A stretch of DNA of 23,226 nt from an uncultured Candidatus Nitrosopelagicus sp. (lineage in GTDB: Archaea; Thermoproteota; Nitrososphaeria; Nitrososphaerales; Nitrosopumilaceae): positions 1 to 23,226 of the forward strand of contig CALBOT010000149.1 of the NCBI GenBank assembly GCA_937896695.1, given 5' to 3'. Positions 14,256-22,515 of the stretch are shown here, one piece after another; position 1 is the stretch's first letter, and every line of letters begins with the position of its first letter. The translations under genes and the position numbers were made by a program. The notes under the pieces were generated by a model, which worked only from the letters and a program-made list of their open reading frames with translations, had not been told where the DNA came from and did not search any database.

Positions 14256-14941
14256 TGGCATATTCAAATTTACAAATTTTTACAGTTGAATTAATTGGAA
14301 CGTTCATTCTTGTAGTTTTTGCAACAGGTTCAATTGTTTTAGACGCAGAGATGTTTAACGGAGAATTAGGCATTCCATTTCATGCAGTTGCACCATTCAT
14401 TGCGTTACTAATTGGAGTGTATTCATTTGGAAAAATATCACTTGCACACTTCAATCCAGCAGTTACAATCGGGTATTATATCACAGGCCATATATCAAAA
14501 ATTCAAATTTTGTATTATGTTGCAGCAGAAATAATTGGCGCCATACTAGGTTCATTATTTGTCTTAACAATAATTGGAGACAAGGCAGATCTGGGTGCAA
14601 ATGTACCAAACTTTGATTTTTCCATGCTTTTGATATTTCCAGTAGAAGTTTTGGCATCTGCAATGCTCATGGGAGTCATCTTTTATGTTGTGTATACAAA
14701 AGGTTTGAGAGGATTTAGCGGCGTAGCAATAGGAGGAATTGTAGGATTAGATATTTTGTTTTTGGCATTTATCTCAGGTGCATCGATGAATCCAGCCCGT
14801 GCACTTGCTCCAGCATTATTATCAGGAGTAGTAGAAAATTTGTGGTTATATTGGACAGCCCCATTTGTAGGCACGATAATTGCGGCATTTGCATTTAGAG
14901 GAAAATTCAAGGCTCAGAAAGAAAGAGAAGTAAGATCTTGA
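14252..14941 (+). CDS. Aquaporin (MIP family), possible arsenite channel
   Basis: The 229-residue protein has six membrane helices and both NPA boxes: HFNPAVTIG (NPA 68-70) and SGASMNPARALAPAL (NPA 180-182, with the pore Arg183). The residue after Arg is Ala, not the Asp usual in glycerol facilitators, so sequence alone favours a water- or AqpM-type pore. However, its ATG overlaps the arsC stop, and in some bacteria (the arsC-aqpS arrangement of Sinorhizobium) an aquaporin next to ArsC releases arsenite. Here the same pairing occurs in an archaeon. The start is the first of two ATGs (14252, 14255). It is the last gene of the unit. Confidence 0.88.
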   Translation: MMAYSNLQIFTVELIGTFILVVFATGSIVLDAEMFNGELGIPFHAVAPFIALLIGVYSFGKISLAHFNPAVTIGYYITGHISKIQILYYVAAEIIGAILGSLFVLTIIGDKADLGANVPNFDFSMLLIFPVEVLASAMLMGVIFYVVYTKGLRGFSGVAIGGIVGLDILFLAFISGASMNPARALAPALLSGVVENLWLYWTAPFVGTIIAAFAFRGKFKAQKEREVRS

Positions 14942-14947
14942 AAAATC

Positions 14948-14957
14948 AATAAATATC
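14948..14957 (+). promoter_or_regulatory. TATA-like box of the DUF1059 gene
   Basis: AATAAATATC is centred about 24 nt before the ATG at 14977, so the small gene has its own leaderless promoter and is not just a read-through tail of the aquaporin operon. Confidence 0.5.
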
Positions 14958-14976
14958 TGGTAAATTATGCACGAAT

Positions 14977-15153
14977 ATGGCAAAAAGTATCAGCTGTCAT
15001 GATGCAGGAAAAGATTGCGGATGGTCTGCAACTGCTCCAACAGAAGATGAACTAATGGTAATAATTGAAGAGCATGTAAAAGCAGAACATAAAGAAATTG
15101 AACTCACACCTGAAAATGTGGCAAACATCAAGACACTCATAAAAGAAATTTAA
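14977..15153 (+). CDS. DUF1059 family small protein
   Basis: ATG 14977 to TAA 15153 encodes 58 residues that match the DUF1059 pattern: MAKSISCHDAGKDCGW at the N-terminus with two cysteines seven apart (C7, C14), then TEDELMVIIEEHVKAEHK, then a short helix ending in LIKEI. Members are small, soluble, of unknown function; the Cys/His set (C7, H8, C14, H33, H38) could bind a metal. It has its own TATA-like box 24 nt upstream and stops 15 bases before the convergent operon ends. Confidence 0.85.
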   Translation: MAKSISCHDAGKDCGWSATAPTEDELMVIIEEHVKAEHKEIELTPENVANIKTLIKEI

Positions 15154-15168
15154 TCACAAGTTTTGAAA

Positions 15169-16623
15169 TTATTTTATTATTTGTGAAAAATTTTCTATTG
15201 CAGAAAAGAATTTTTCTCTCTGTGTAGGATTTTTTGCAAATTCAATCATTTCACACATTCCAAGATAATCCAATACGGAATCAAACTCAGGAATGTTTTC
15301 TTTTCTTAACAATTGTAACGCATCCATGTTTGTAATTTCTGCTCCGGTAGAAAAACGATTTGAATAGTAGAATCGAATTGCTTGTGATAGTTTTTCATGT
15401 GCATCTTTGAAGAGATCCTCGTCATACAAGTGCTGTGCTTCACGTAGCATTTCATGTGTCAAATCAACATAGCTGATAGTATAACTATCATTTTTTACAA
15501 CAATTGGAGTTTGTACAATTCTTTCCTTCGATGTGAATTTTTTTGATATTAATACTGCAATGACAATTAATCCAACCACTAGAGGAATTATCCATAAGAG
15601 AGTAGTTTCAATTTCTCCAGAGGGACGCTCAAGAGAGACATTGGTTATTTGACCATTTTGAAAATTAGCAGATATTGTTGCAGACATTTCTTCATTCTCA
15701 TATGGAACTGATAATGATGTTTCATCTTCAGACACATCAAGAGAAGATGGTTGTTGTATCAGACCTTCATTAGATAATTGTTCATCAAAGTTTTGAAATT
15801 CAGGATTTTGTTGCAGTTGTTGCATTAATTGTTCTTGAAGCTGCATCTGTTGTGCAATTTCTTCTCTAAACTGTTCAGTATTTTGCTCTACCAAATACGG
15901 ACGTTCAGCAGGATTTACAGGAGAGTTTTGTAATTCAGCTGCCATTTGATATTCTCGAAGTAATTCATCGGCTTGCTGCAAAAGTTCTTGCTCTTGTGAG
16001 GTCAAATTTGTGCCCGATTGTTGACCTCCCTGTTGTCCATTCTGCTGTGCACCTTGCTGTCCACCTTGTTGTCCACCTTGCTGTCCACCAGATTGTTGAG
16101 AAGATGAAGCAGGTTGGCTCTGCATTCCAAGTGTATCATCAAATGCATGCTCGTATCTAGGATTCATGGTAACGTAAACATCATCACATGAAAAATCAAC
16201 AGATTTTGTAAAACCGGCATTTACTCCATCGTCAAGTAAGAGATTGTATTTTTTCAGGTAAATTTCTAATTCTTCAGAAGTGTCAGGATGCTGAAATTCT
16301 GCTAACGCAGGAAGCATCACATATCTTCCTAATTCTGAAAGTGGAACGGCTTGATACGGGATAACGAGAATATGATTTGTGAATAATTTTTGTGGTTCAC
16401 ATACTTCATCAATTTGTTGAAAATCTGCACTTTTGAAGCTAGATACTGTAATATCCATAGGAATTCCATAATCATTTGCCAAAACATGTTGCATGAAAAC
16501 TGTATTTCCGTTTTTATCCATTTCCTGGATAATAAAACCTGAATTAATCGTCAGTACTTGTGAAGGTTGAGGAGCTCCAAACCCCCCACCAGCAAATACA
16601 GATATTCCAAATAATGGAATCAT
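15169..16623 (-). CDS. Exported Q/G-rich membrane protein of the MoxR operon
   Basis: Counting from ATG 16623 the product has 484 residues: an extracellular domain (about 20-165), a Gln/Gly-rich linker of GGQQ-type repeats (176-204), a Gln-rich helical or coiled-coil part (207-290), a beta-rich segment, one membrane helix (about 341-360) and a cytoplasmic helical domain (385-484). From the ATG, the signal sequence is short and lacks a basic start. The frame is open back to a CTG (16659) immediately after the upstream stop, and from there it reads MKTVFFILLFLG, a normal signal peptide. The true start may thus be CTG. It is the last gene of a MoxR/BatA-like operon, in the place of Bat-type accessory proteins; I recognise no known domain. 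Confidence 0.75.
   Translation of the reverse strand: MIPLFGISVFAGGGFGAPQPSQVLTINSGFIIQEMDKNGNTVFMQHVLANDYGIPMDITVSSFKSADFQQIDEVCEPQKLFTNHILVIPYQAVPLSELGRYVMLPALAEFQHPDTSEELEIYLKKYNLLLDDGVNAGFTKSVDFSCDDVYVTMNPRYEHAFDDTLGMQSQPASSSQQSGGQQGGQQGGQQGAQQNGQQGGQQSGTNLTSQEQELLQQADELLREYQMAAELQNSPVNPAERPYLVEQNTEQFREEIAQQMQLQEQLMQQLQQNPEFQNFDEQLSNEGLIQQPSSLDVSEDETSLSVPYENEEMSATISANFQNGQITNVSLERPSGEIETTLLWIIPLVVGLIVIAVLISKKFTSKERIVQTPIVVKNDSYTISYVDLTHEMLREAQHLYDEDLFKDAHEKLSQAIRFYYSNRFSTGAEITNMDALQLLRKENIPEFDSVLDYLGMCEMIEFAKNPTQREKFFSAIENFSQIIK
16012..16098 (-). repeat. 12-bp coding tandem repeat (GGQQ units)
   Basis: A degenerate 12-nt unit, seen on the plus strand as tgctgtccacct, repeats several times within the coding frame and encodes Gly-Gly-Gln-Gln blocks with a few Ala and Asn changes. 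It makes a flexible linker between the outer domain and the Gln-rich helical region. Copy number could vary between strains. Confidence 0.75.
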
Positions 16624-16659
16624 TCCTAAAAATAATAAAATAAAGAAAACTGTTTTCAG

Positions 16660-17610
16660 TTAAATCACTATTCTATATTTTCCGTATACAATGTAAATAT
16701 TAGCAGCTAGTATTACCACGGCTGCAATGAAGAACCAGTCTTTGATACTAACTTGTTCAAGTTCTCTGTCAATATCATCAGTTATTTGTTCAAAAATTTC
16801 ATTAAGACTATTGTTATCAACAGATTTGTAGTATTTTCCATTAGCTGCAGTTGCGATAGTGATTAATTCCTTTTCGTTTAATTCTGCATACAGAGGATTT
16901 CCATAAATGTTGGTTCCTAAAAGCACAGGATCTTCAGAACCCATACCAATTGTATGAATTTGGATTTTTTTCTGAATTGCATATTGAACCGCCTCGTTTG
17001 GAGTTACAACACCAGCATTGTGATCACCATCGCTTAACAAAATTACAACTTTTTTCTTGTTAGGGATGGAATTTGCCATATCCACACCCAATACAAGACC
17101 ATCTCCGATTGCAGTTGCACCATCTCTTTGTTTTATTGCATTCAAATCATCAATTGTTTTGTCTTTGAATGGAGTAAGGTATGAGACAGTTGTGGCGCCT
17201 GATTCAAATAAAATAATACCAGTGTGATCATTTGGTTCAAGATTTTCTATAAGTATCTCAGCAGCATCTTTTGCAGATTCCAGTCTTGTAGGAGGATAAT
17301 CTGTTGCAGCCATACTTCCAGAGCCATCAAGAACTAAGACTACATTTACACCTTCTTTGATGTTTTCAAGAGGGATTCTAGGATCAGCAAGTCCAATTAT
17401 TATCAAACTGACAGCTATCAGTATGAGAATGAATGGAAGATGTTTTCTAAATTGAGATTGTGATGAAGCAGATTTTTTTACAAGTTCCAGGTTGCTAAAC
17501 TTTAATGAATTTGATTTTTTTGTTTTTGTGTAAAATCTATACAAGAAATAAAATCCGGGCAATACAAAAAGTGCAAGTAAAACATACCAATATCCAAATT
17601 CATATTCCAT
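16660..17610 (-). CDS. von Willebrand factor A domain membrane protein (BatA-like)
   Basis: The 316-residue protein follows the BatA plan: two N-terminal membrane helices (about 8-25 and 58-75), a VWA domain with a complete MIDAS start DGSGSM (95-100), the second metal-binding Thr in GATAIGDGLVLG and the LLSDGDHNAG strand, then a C-terminal helix (about 292-312). In bacteria BatA works with a MoxR ATPase and a DUF58 protein in envelope stress tolerance or in maturing other proteins. The ATG is three bases after the DUF58 stop and in the same frame; its own TAA is followed directly, still in frame, by the Q/G-rich gene. Confidence 0.88.
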   Translation of the reverse strand: MEYEFGYWYVLLALFVLPGFYFLYRFYTKTKKSNSLKFSNLELVKKSASSQSQFRKHLPFILILIAVSLIIIGLADPRIPLENIKEGVNVVLVLDGSGSMAATDYPPTRLESAKDAAEILIENLEPNDHTGIILFESGATTVSYLTPFKDKTIDDLNAIKQRDGATAIGDGLVLGVDMANSIPNKKKVVILLSDGDHNAGVVTPNEAVQYAIQKKIQIHTIGMGSEDPVLLGTNIYGNPLYAELNEKELITIATAANGKYYKSVDNNSLNEIFEQITDDIDRELEQVSIKDWFFIAAVVILAANIYIVYGKYRIVI

Positions 17611-17613
17611 GAT

Positions 17614-18486
17614 TTATCGCCTCGTACGTTGATTGAAGAATTGTCTTAATGCGATGTCAAAAGGAATTTGCTCTGAAACATTCACCATCTCTACTTTTAT
17701 TTTTGTAATGTCATTTTTTATTTTTTCATGATTTTCAAGAGAGTTTTTTGTAAACGCACGTCTAAATGACTCATCAGAAGTATTTACCATCAATTGTTCT
17801 CCAGATTCAATATCTTCTAACATAGTATACCCAATATCAGGAAGTTCAGATTCACGTATGTCAGAAAGATTTACCAAAATTACATCATGACGGTTTTTAA
17901 GAAATTTTAATGGACGTAAAAAGTTTGGAGAAATGTAATCAGAAATTATGAACACTACACTTTGCTGACCTAAAATGTGATGTAATTGTAAAAGTGAAGA
18001 TTCAAGGTTAGTTTGTGTACTTTTTGGTTTGTATGCCAGTAGTGTTTGAAGCAAAGATAAGCTATGTTTTCTGCCTTTTCTTGAAGGAATAAAATGCTCA
18101 AGTTTGTCAGTAAATATTCCCAGTCCAACATTATCATTATTTTTCATTGCTGAAAAAATAATTGATGCTGCAACCTCATGACCTATCGATTTTTTACTTT
18201 TCATGAATCCAAATTCATTACTTGCCGAATAGTCAAATATTACATATACGCGCAAGTCACGCTCTTCAACGAATTCTTTTACATGTAATTTGTTAGTACG
18301 TGCAGTAACATTCCAGTCAATATGTCGCACATCATCTCCCAAAACGTACTCTCTTACCTCTGAAAATTCAATTCCTCTTCCACGTATTTTTGATTTATAG
18401 CCACCTGCCATCATACCATCCACCAAACCCTTAGTTTTGATTTCCAATTCTCGAATGCGTTTTAGGAGATCTTTGATTTCAGACAA
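17614..18486 (-). CDS. DUF58 domain protein of the MoxR operon
   Basis: The 290-residue soluble protein has the DUF58 signature: an N-terminal LLKRIRELEIKTKGLVDGM helix, then GRGIEFSEVREYVLGDDVRHIDWNVTAR (about 36-63) and KLHVKEFVEERDLRVYVIFD, the start of a VWA-like fold with FDYSAS in the MIDAS place. The start is TTG at 18486; the next Met (residue 25) would remove the conserved first helix. It sits six bases after the moxR stop in the same frame. DUF58 proteins accompany MoxR ATPases nearly everywhere, but their exact job is unknown. Confidence 0.87.
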   Translation of the reverse strand: MSEIKDLLKRIRELEIKTKGLVDGMMAGGYKSKIRGRGIEFSEVREYVLGDDVRHIDWNVTARTNKLHVKEFVEERDLRVYVIFDYSASNEFGFMKSKKSIGHEVAASIIFSAMKNNDNVGLGIFTDKLEHFIPSRKGRKHSLSLLQTLLAYKPKSTQTNLESSLLQLHHILGQQSVVFIISDYISPNFLRPLKFLKNRHDVILVNLSDIRESELPDIGYTMLEDIESGEQLMVNTSDESFRRAFTKNSLENHEKIKNDITKIKVEMVNVSEQIPFDIALRQFFNQRTRR

Positions 18487-18492
18487 GGGTTT

Positions 18493-19521
18493 CTACGGCG
18501 CTCGGATTTTTTCTAATATTTTATCAATCATAACATCAGACGTATTACCTTCAGCCTCAGCTTCAAATGTCAGTATTATTCTATGCCGCAATACATCATG
18601 TGCAATTGATTTGATATCATCAGGAATAACAAAACCTCGTCCTGCAAGTAACGCATGTGATTTTGCTGCAAGAATTAACCAAATGGAGGCACGAGGGGAT
18701 GCGCCAAATTCTATCATATCTTTTAATTCAAGATCATAGTTTTTTGGATTTCTAGTTGCATCGACTATTGTAGACACATATTCTTCAATTTTTTCATCAG
18801 CGTAAATTTTTTGAACAAATTTTTGTATTTCAAGAACTACATCTTTTGATACTATATTTTTGGCAGAAGGTTTGTTTTCCTGAGTATTTCTTTGTATGAT
18901 TAATTTTTCATGTTCTTTTGAGGGATAGTTGATAATGAGTTTTAATGCAAATCTATCAATCTGAGCTTCAGGTAGTCTGTAGGTACCTTCACTTTCAATC
19001 GGGTTTTGTGTTGCAAGAACTAAAAACGGTTTTTCAATTTCATATGTATCGCCATGGATACTTACTTGTCTTTCTTGCATTGCTTCAAGTAATGCAGATT
19101 GAACTTTAGGAGGTGCGCGGTTAATTTCATCTGCAAGTATGAGATTACTAAATACAGGTCCCTTTTCAGTGACAAATTTTTCATTTTTGTTGTCATAAAT
19201 TTTTGTTCCAGTAATATCTGCAGGCAGTAAATCAGGTGTGAATTGTATACGGCAAAAATTTGCACCGAGTGTTTTTGATAGCGTATCAACCATTTTGGTT
19301 TTAGCTAAACCCGGAACACCTTCTAATAGTACATGACCGTCGGCCATCATTGCAATCACTAATTTTTTAATTACATTCTCCTGTCCAACTATAACTTTCT
19401 GAACTTCATCTACAATTCCCAATATTTGTTTAGAATAAATTTTTGATTGTTCTGTTAAGGTTTGAATTTCAGGATTTGCAGAGTGATATGATGATTCTAC
19501 AGACATGAGATTCACTCTCAT
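18493..19521 (-). CDS. MoxR-family AAA+ ATPase
   Basis: The 342-residue protein is a typical MoxR ATPase: VIVGQENVIKKLVIAM before the Walker A loop GVPGLAKTK (68-76), Walker B LILADE (127-132) followed by INRAPPKVQSALLEAMQE, sensor 1 LATQNPIESEGTYRLPEAQ, and a helical lid with SPRASIWLILAAKSHAL and DIKSIAHDVLRHRI. MoxR proteins act as chaperones that insert cofactors or activate VWA-domain proteins, here the downstream DUF58 and BatA-like products. The ATG at 19521 gives MRVNLMSVES; the TATA-like box at 19535-19545 is rather close to it, and ATG 19506 fits the promoter better. Confidence 0.93.
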   Translation of the reverse strand: MRVNLMSVESSYHSANPEIQTLTEQSKIYSKQILGIVDEVQKVIVGQENVIKKLVIAMMADGHVLLEGVPGLAKTKMVDTLSKTLGANFCRIQFTPDLLPADITGTKIYDNKNEKFVTEKGPVFSNLILADEINRAPPKVQSALLEAMQERQVSIHGDTYEIEKPFLVLATQNPIESEGTYRLPEAQIDRFALKLIINYPSKEHEKLIIQRNTQENKPSAKNIVSKDVVLEIQKFVQKIYADEKIEEYVSTIVDATRNPKNYDLELKDMIEFGASPRASIWLILAAKSHALLAGRGFVIPDDIKSIAHDVLRHRIILTFEAEAEGNTSDVMIDKILEKIRAP

Positions 19522-19534
19522 TCTGAGTTTTGAA

Positions 19535-19545
19535 TATAATAATGA
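19535..19545 (-). promoter_or_regulatory. TATA-like box of the moxR operon
   Basis: Read on the minus strand, TTATTATATTC is centred 19 nt before ATG 19521 and 34 nt before the in-frame ATG 19506. With the usual 25-nt TATA-to-start distance, transcription would begin between the two, which favours the second ATG. Confidence 0.4.
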
Positions 19546-19640
19546 TCACAATGGATCTATCATTGTACTATTTCCAAAATTGAATTTTATGAAAGAAAAC
19601 AATATCAATATTATTTAATCATAAATTATGATAGTAACAT

Positions 19641-20129
19641 ATGATGCTGAAATTAACAATAAAAGATATTTTGAGACAAAGAACATTTGGCACGATTGGA
19701 GTTATTTCTGGATTGAGTATGGGAATATTGTATTATTACTTAACATTAGAAATGGGAATAACACATATGACAACAGAAATAGAATTATTGCCTACATATA
19801 TGGCAGCATCAATTGCATTGACAGCAGTTGTTGCAATACTAGCAGGGATTAACATTGCATTAGTGGCATATAATATTAAAACACAGAGAGACAAAAATGT
19901 CAAGAATGGAGCAAGCGCAATATTTGGTGGAGCATTAACAGCATTTACACCTGGATGTCCAGCTTGTACGACATCATTATCTGCAGTATTAGGAATAGTT
20001 GGAGGATTAGCAATATTCCCATTGCAAGGATTAGAATTAAAATTAATATCGATTGGAGCGTTAATATTTTCGATTTGGTGGGCTATGCGCAATATCAATA
20101 ATGCTTCATGTTGTATAATGAAAGAATAA
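19641..20129 (+). CDS. Four-helix membrane protein with TPGCPAC motif
   Basis: The 162-residue protein has four predicted membrane helices (about 15-35, 48-76, 93-125 with breaks, 130-148). The third region carries FTPGCPACTTSLS (C-x2-C), and the C-terminal tail has a second cysteine pair (NASCCIMKE). CPxC-type motifs in a membrane helix are found in thiol-redox and metal-handling membrane proteins, but the rest fits no family I can name. It starts with two ATGs; a TATA-like tatttaatc lies near 19609-19617. The egtB gene follows 38 bases after its stop, so a thiol-related role alongside ergothioneine synthesis is possible but speculative. Confidence 0.75.
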   Translation: MMLKLTIKDILRQRTFGTIGVISGLSMGILYYYLTLEMGITHMTTEIELLPTYMAASIALTAVVAILAGINIALVAYNIKTQRDKNVKNGASAIFGGALTAFTPGCPACTTSLSAVLGIVGGLAIFPLQGLELKLISIGALIFSIWWAMRNINNASCCIMKE

Positions 20130-20140
20130 TCATAAAACCA

Positions 20141-20148
20141 AATATATT
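20141..20148 (+). promoter_or_regulatory. TATA-like box of egtB
   Basis: AATATATT is centred about 23 nt upstream of ATG 20168. This supports 20168, not the in-frame ATG at 20108 inside the previous gene, as the egtB start of a leaderless mRNA. Confidence 0.5.
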
Positions 20149-20167
20149 CAGAAATTTGAAGAATTAC

Positions 20168-21469
20168 ATGACTCTTGAAGAACCATCTCCAAATCTACTT
20201 TTGGATTCATTTAATGAAACACGAAATACCACATTGCAGTTAGTAAAAAATTTAGAGAGAGATGATTTTGGAGTACAGACTGCAGTTTTTATGAGTCCGC
20301 CAAAATGGCATATAGGTCATGTGAGTTGGCTAAACGAAATAGTTCTAAGTAAAACACAAAAGAATTATCAGTTTTATTCAGATGAGCTTTCGGAATATCT
20401 AAATTCATACTATAATCAGTTTGGAAAACCACATGATAAATCAAAACGAGGAATAATGTCAAGACCGACAGTAGACGAAATTTTACAGTATTTTGATGTG
20501 ATAACTAACAGAGTTAGAGAAGTGATCAGTAGACCGCTAGATAAAGAAACAACATATCTTTTCACAATGGCAATACATCATGAATGTCAACATCAGGAAC
20601 TTTTAGTTTATGATTTACAACATTTGTTGGGAGAGCAATACAGACCAACAAAAATTAATCAGTCTCATGCTCCAGCACATAAAGAAAAGAAAAGTATCAA
20701 AATAAACGGAGGATTGTATAATTTAGGGTATTCAGGAAAGGATTATTGTTATGATATTGAACTTCCAGAGCACAAAACATACCTAGACGACTATCAAATT
20801 GATAATGTTTTGACAAGTAACGCAGAATATTTAGAATTCATGCAAGACGGCGGATACGATGACTATTCATTTTGGCTTTCAGATGGTTGGGATGCAGTCA
20901 AGAAAAATGGATGGAATGCCCCCATGTATTGGGAAAAAGAAGGAAATGAATGGATTACAAGAGACTTTGTAGGAAAAAGAAAAATCAATCCCGATGAACC
21001 AGTGTGTCACGTTAGTTACTATGAAGCAGCAGCATACTGTAAATGGGCAAACAAAAGATTGCCAACTGAAGCAGAATGGGAAAAAGCAGCACTTTGGAAT
21101 GATGAAAAAGAGATTAAAACAATTTTTCCATGGGGAAATGAAAAAGCAACAGAATCAAACGCAAATCTGTTAGAATCAAATATTTGGAATTGCAGCAATA
21201 TTGGAATGTATGAAAATGGCAAAAGCAACTATGGATGTTATCAAATGATTGGAGATGTTTGGGAATGGACATCTTCAGAATTTATGGGATATCCGGGTTT
21301 CAAAAGTGGATTTGACGAATATAATGACAAATGGTTTACAAATCAAAAAGTTTTACGTGGAGGATCTTTTGGAACACCAGCAAAATCAATCAGAGGATCT
21401 TATAGGAACTTTTTCAGATTAGATGAGAGATGGTTAATTTCAGGATTCAGATGTGCCGAAAACATCTAG
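20168..21469 (+). CDS. egtB: Ergothioneine sulfoxide synthase EgtB
   Basis: From ATG 20168 the product has 433 residues and two domains. The N-terminal DinB-like domain has the three iron ligands: H51 in KWHIGHVSW, and H138 and H142 in HHECQHQE (H-x3-H-x-E). The C-terminal formylglycine-generating-enzyme-type domain (about 175-433) has RLPTEAEWEKAA, GDVWEWTSS, VLRGGSF and ISGFRC. EgtB joins the sulphur of cysteine or gamma-glutamylcysteine to trimethylhistidine using oxygen. The frame is open to ATG 20108, but that overlaps the previous gene and lacks a promoter. It faces egtD and overlaps its end by four bases, so both ergothioneine core steps are encoded here. Confidence 0.9.
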   Translation: MTLEEPSPNLLLDSFNETRNTTLQLVKNLERDDFGVQTAVFMSPPKWHIGHVSWLNEIVLSKTQKNYQFYSDELSEYLNSYYNQFGKPHDKSKRGIMSRPTVDEILQYFDVITNRVREVISRPLDKETTYLFTMAIHHECQHQELLVYDLQHLLGEQYRPTKINQSHAPAHKEKKSIKINGGLYNLGYSGKDYCYDIELPEHKTYLDDYQIDNVLTSNAEYLEFMQDGGYDDYSFWLSDGWDAVKKNGWNAPMYWEKEGNEWITRDFVGKRKINPDEPVCHVSYYEAAAYCKWANKRLPTEAEWEKAALWNDEKEIKTIFPWGNEKATESNANLLESNIWNCSNIGMYENGKSNYGCYQMIGDVWEWTSSEFMGYPGFKSGFDEYNDKWFTNQKVLRGGSFGTPAKSIRGSYRNFFRLDERWLISGFRCAENI

Positions 21470-22515
21470 ATTTTTTTTGCTAAAACAAGAGTAAAATATT
21501 TTCGTGAATCAAACCACATTTCTAATTTTTCAAAGTTAGATTCTTCGAGTAGAGATTCTATTTCCAGAGTAGAGAACTTGTGTGAATTTTCAGTGTGAAT
21601 TAGTTCATTTTTTGAAAATGTTATAGATAAATTAGATTTTGGTATTGTGACTGATTGTTCAGACAGTGAACGAAGATACATTTCAATTCTACCCTTTTGT
21701 TCATCATAAATAGCATGATGTTCAAAATTTTCCAGATCAAAATCTGCACCTAATTCTTTGTTAATCCTTTTTAAAACATTCAGGTTGAATTTTGCAGTTG
21801 TATTTTGAGAATCATTATATGCATCATGTAGTATTTTGTGATCCTTTTTTAGATCCAGTCCAATTAAGAATAAATCATCAGACTTCATCAATGCGTTAAT
21901 TTTTTGGAGAAATTTTATGCCTTCATCATAATCAAGATTGCCAAAACTTGAACCAAGAAATGTAATCAAGTTGGGTTTATCATCAAAATGCTCAATGAAA
22001 TCAAGACCTTTTTCATAAGTATCAACAACTCCAGTAATTGTGAGATTCTCATAATCCATACAGAGGTTTTTAGCACTTTGATCTAAAATTTCTGAAATAT
22101 CTATCGGAAAATATTGGAGATGTGTTTGTGATTTGAATAAAACATCAATTAATAGTCGTGTCTTTACCGAAGAACCGCTTCCTAGTTCCACTAGATGATA
22201 CTCATTTGAAATATATGGTAATAATTTTTCCTCAATGGTTTGTAAAATTTCAGTTTCAGAATTGTACGGATAATATTCTGGAAGAGAGCATATTTCATCA
22301 AATATTTTTGAACCGTTTTCATCATAGAAGAATTTTGGACTAATTGATTTATTTGGTTCTTGAAGTGTACTACGTATTTCTTCTGCAAAAGTTACAGTAG
22401 TACTAGTTCTAGTTGGTTTGAAATATGTCAGATTATCCTGAATTAAATGGGATTGGTATCCTAATAATTCCTGTTTTGATTTATTTTTCATATTTTGGCG
22501 ATTTTTGTTTTGCAT
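21466..22515 (-). CDS. egtD: Histidine N-alpha-methyltransferase EgtD
   Basis: The product (349 residues from ATG 22515) is a SAM-dependent methyltransferase of the EgtD family: SPKFFYDENGSKIFDEICSLPEYYPYNSETEIL is the family's N-terminal block, HLVELGSGSSVKTRLLID is the SAM-binding loop, then YFPIDIS, ITFLGSSFGNLD and LFLIGLDLKKD, with GRIEMYLRS near the end. EgtD trimethylates histidine to hercynine, the substrate of EgtB. The frame extends upstream to 22584, but that would run into the divergent ABC gene; the TATA-like box at 22531-22540 fits ATG 22515. ATG 22491 is a second candidate. No egtC or egtE-like gene is in the window. Confidence 0.9.
   Translation of the reverse strand: MQNKNRQNMKNKSKQELLGYQSHLIQDNLTYFKPTRTSTTVTFAEEIRSTLQEPNKSISPKFFYDENGSKIFDEICSLPEYYPYNSETEILQTIEEKLLPYISNEYHLVELGSGSSVKTRLLIDVLFKSQTHLQYFPIDISEILDQSAKNLCMDYENLTITGVVDTYEKGLDFIEHFDDKPNLITFLGSSFGNLDYDEGIKFLQKINALMKSDDLFLIGLDLKKDHKILHDAYNDSQNTTAKFNLNVLKRINKELGADFDLENFEHHAIYDEQKGRIEMYLRSLSEQSVTIPKSNLSITFSKNELIHTENSHKFSTLEIESLLEESNFEKLEMWFDSRKYFTLVLAKKI

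Noticed and set aside
16012..16098. Tandem 12-bp repeat as a noncoding satellite
   Set aside because: The repeats stay in frame and encode GGQQ units inside a long gene, so they are a protein linker.
20108..20167. N-terminal extension of EgtB from ATG 20108
   Set aside because: It overlaps the preceding gene, places the TATA box inside the coding frame and adds residues not typical of EgtB; the start at 20168 fits the promoter.
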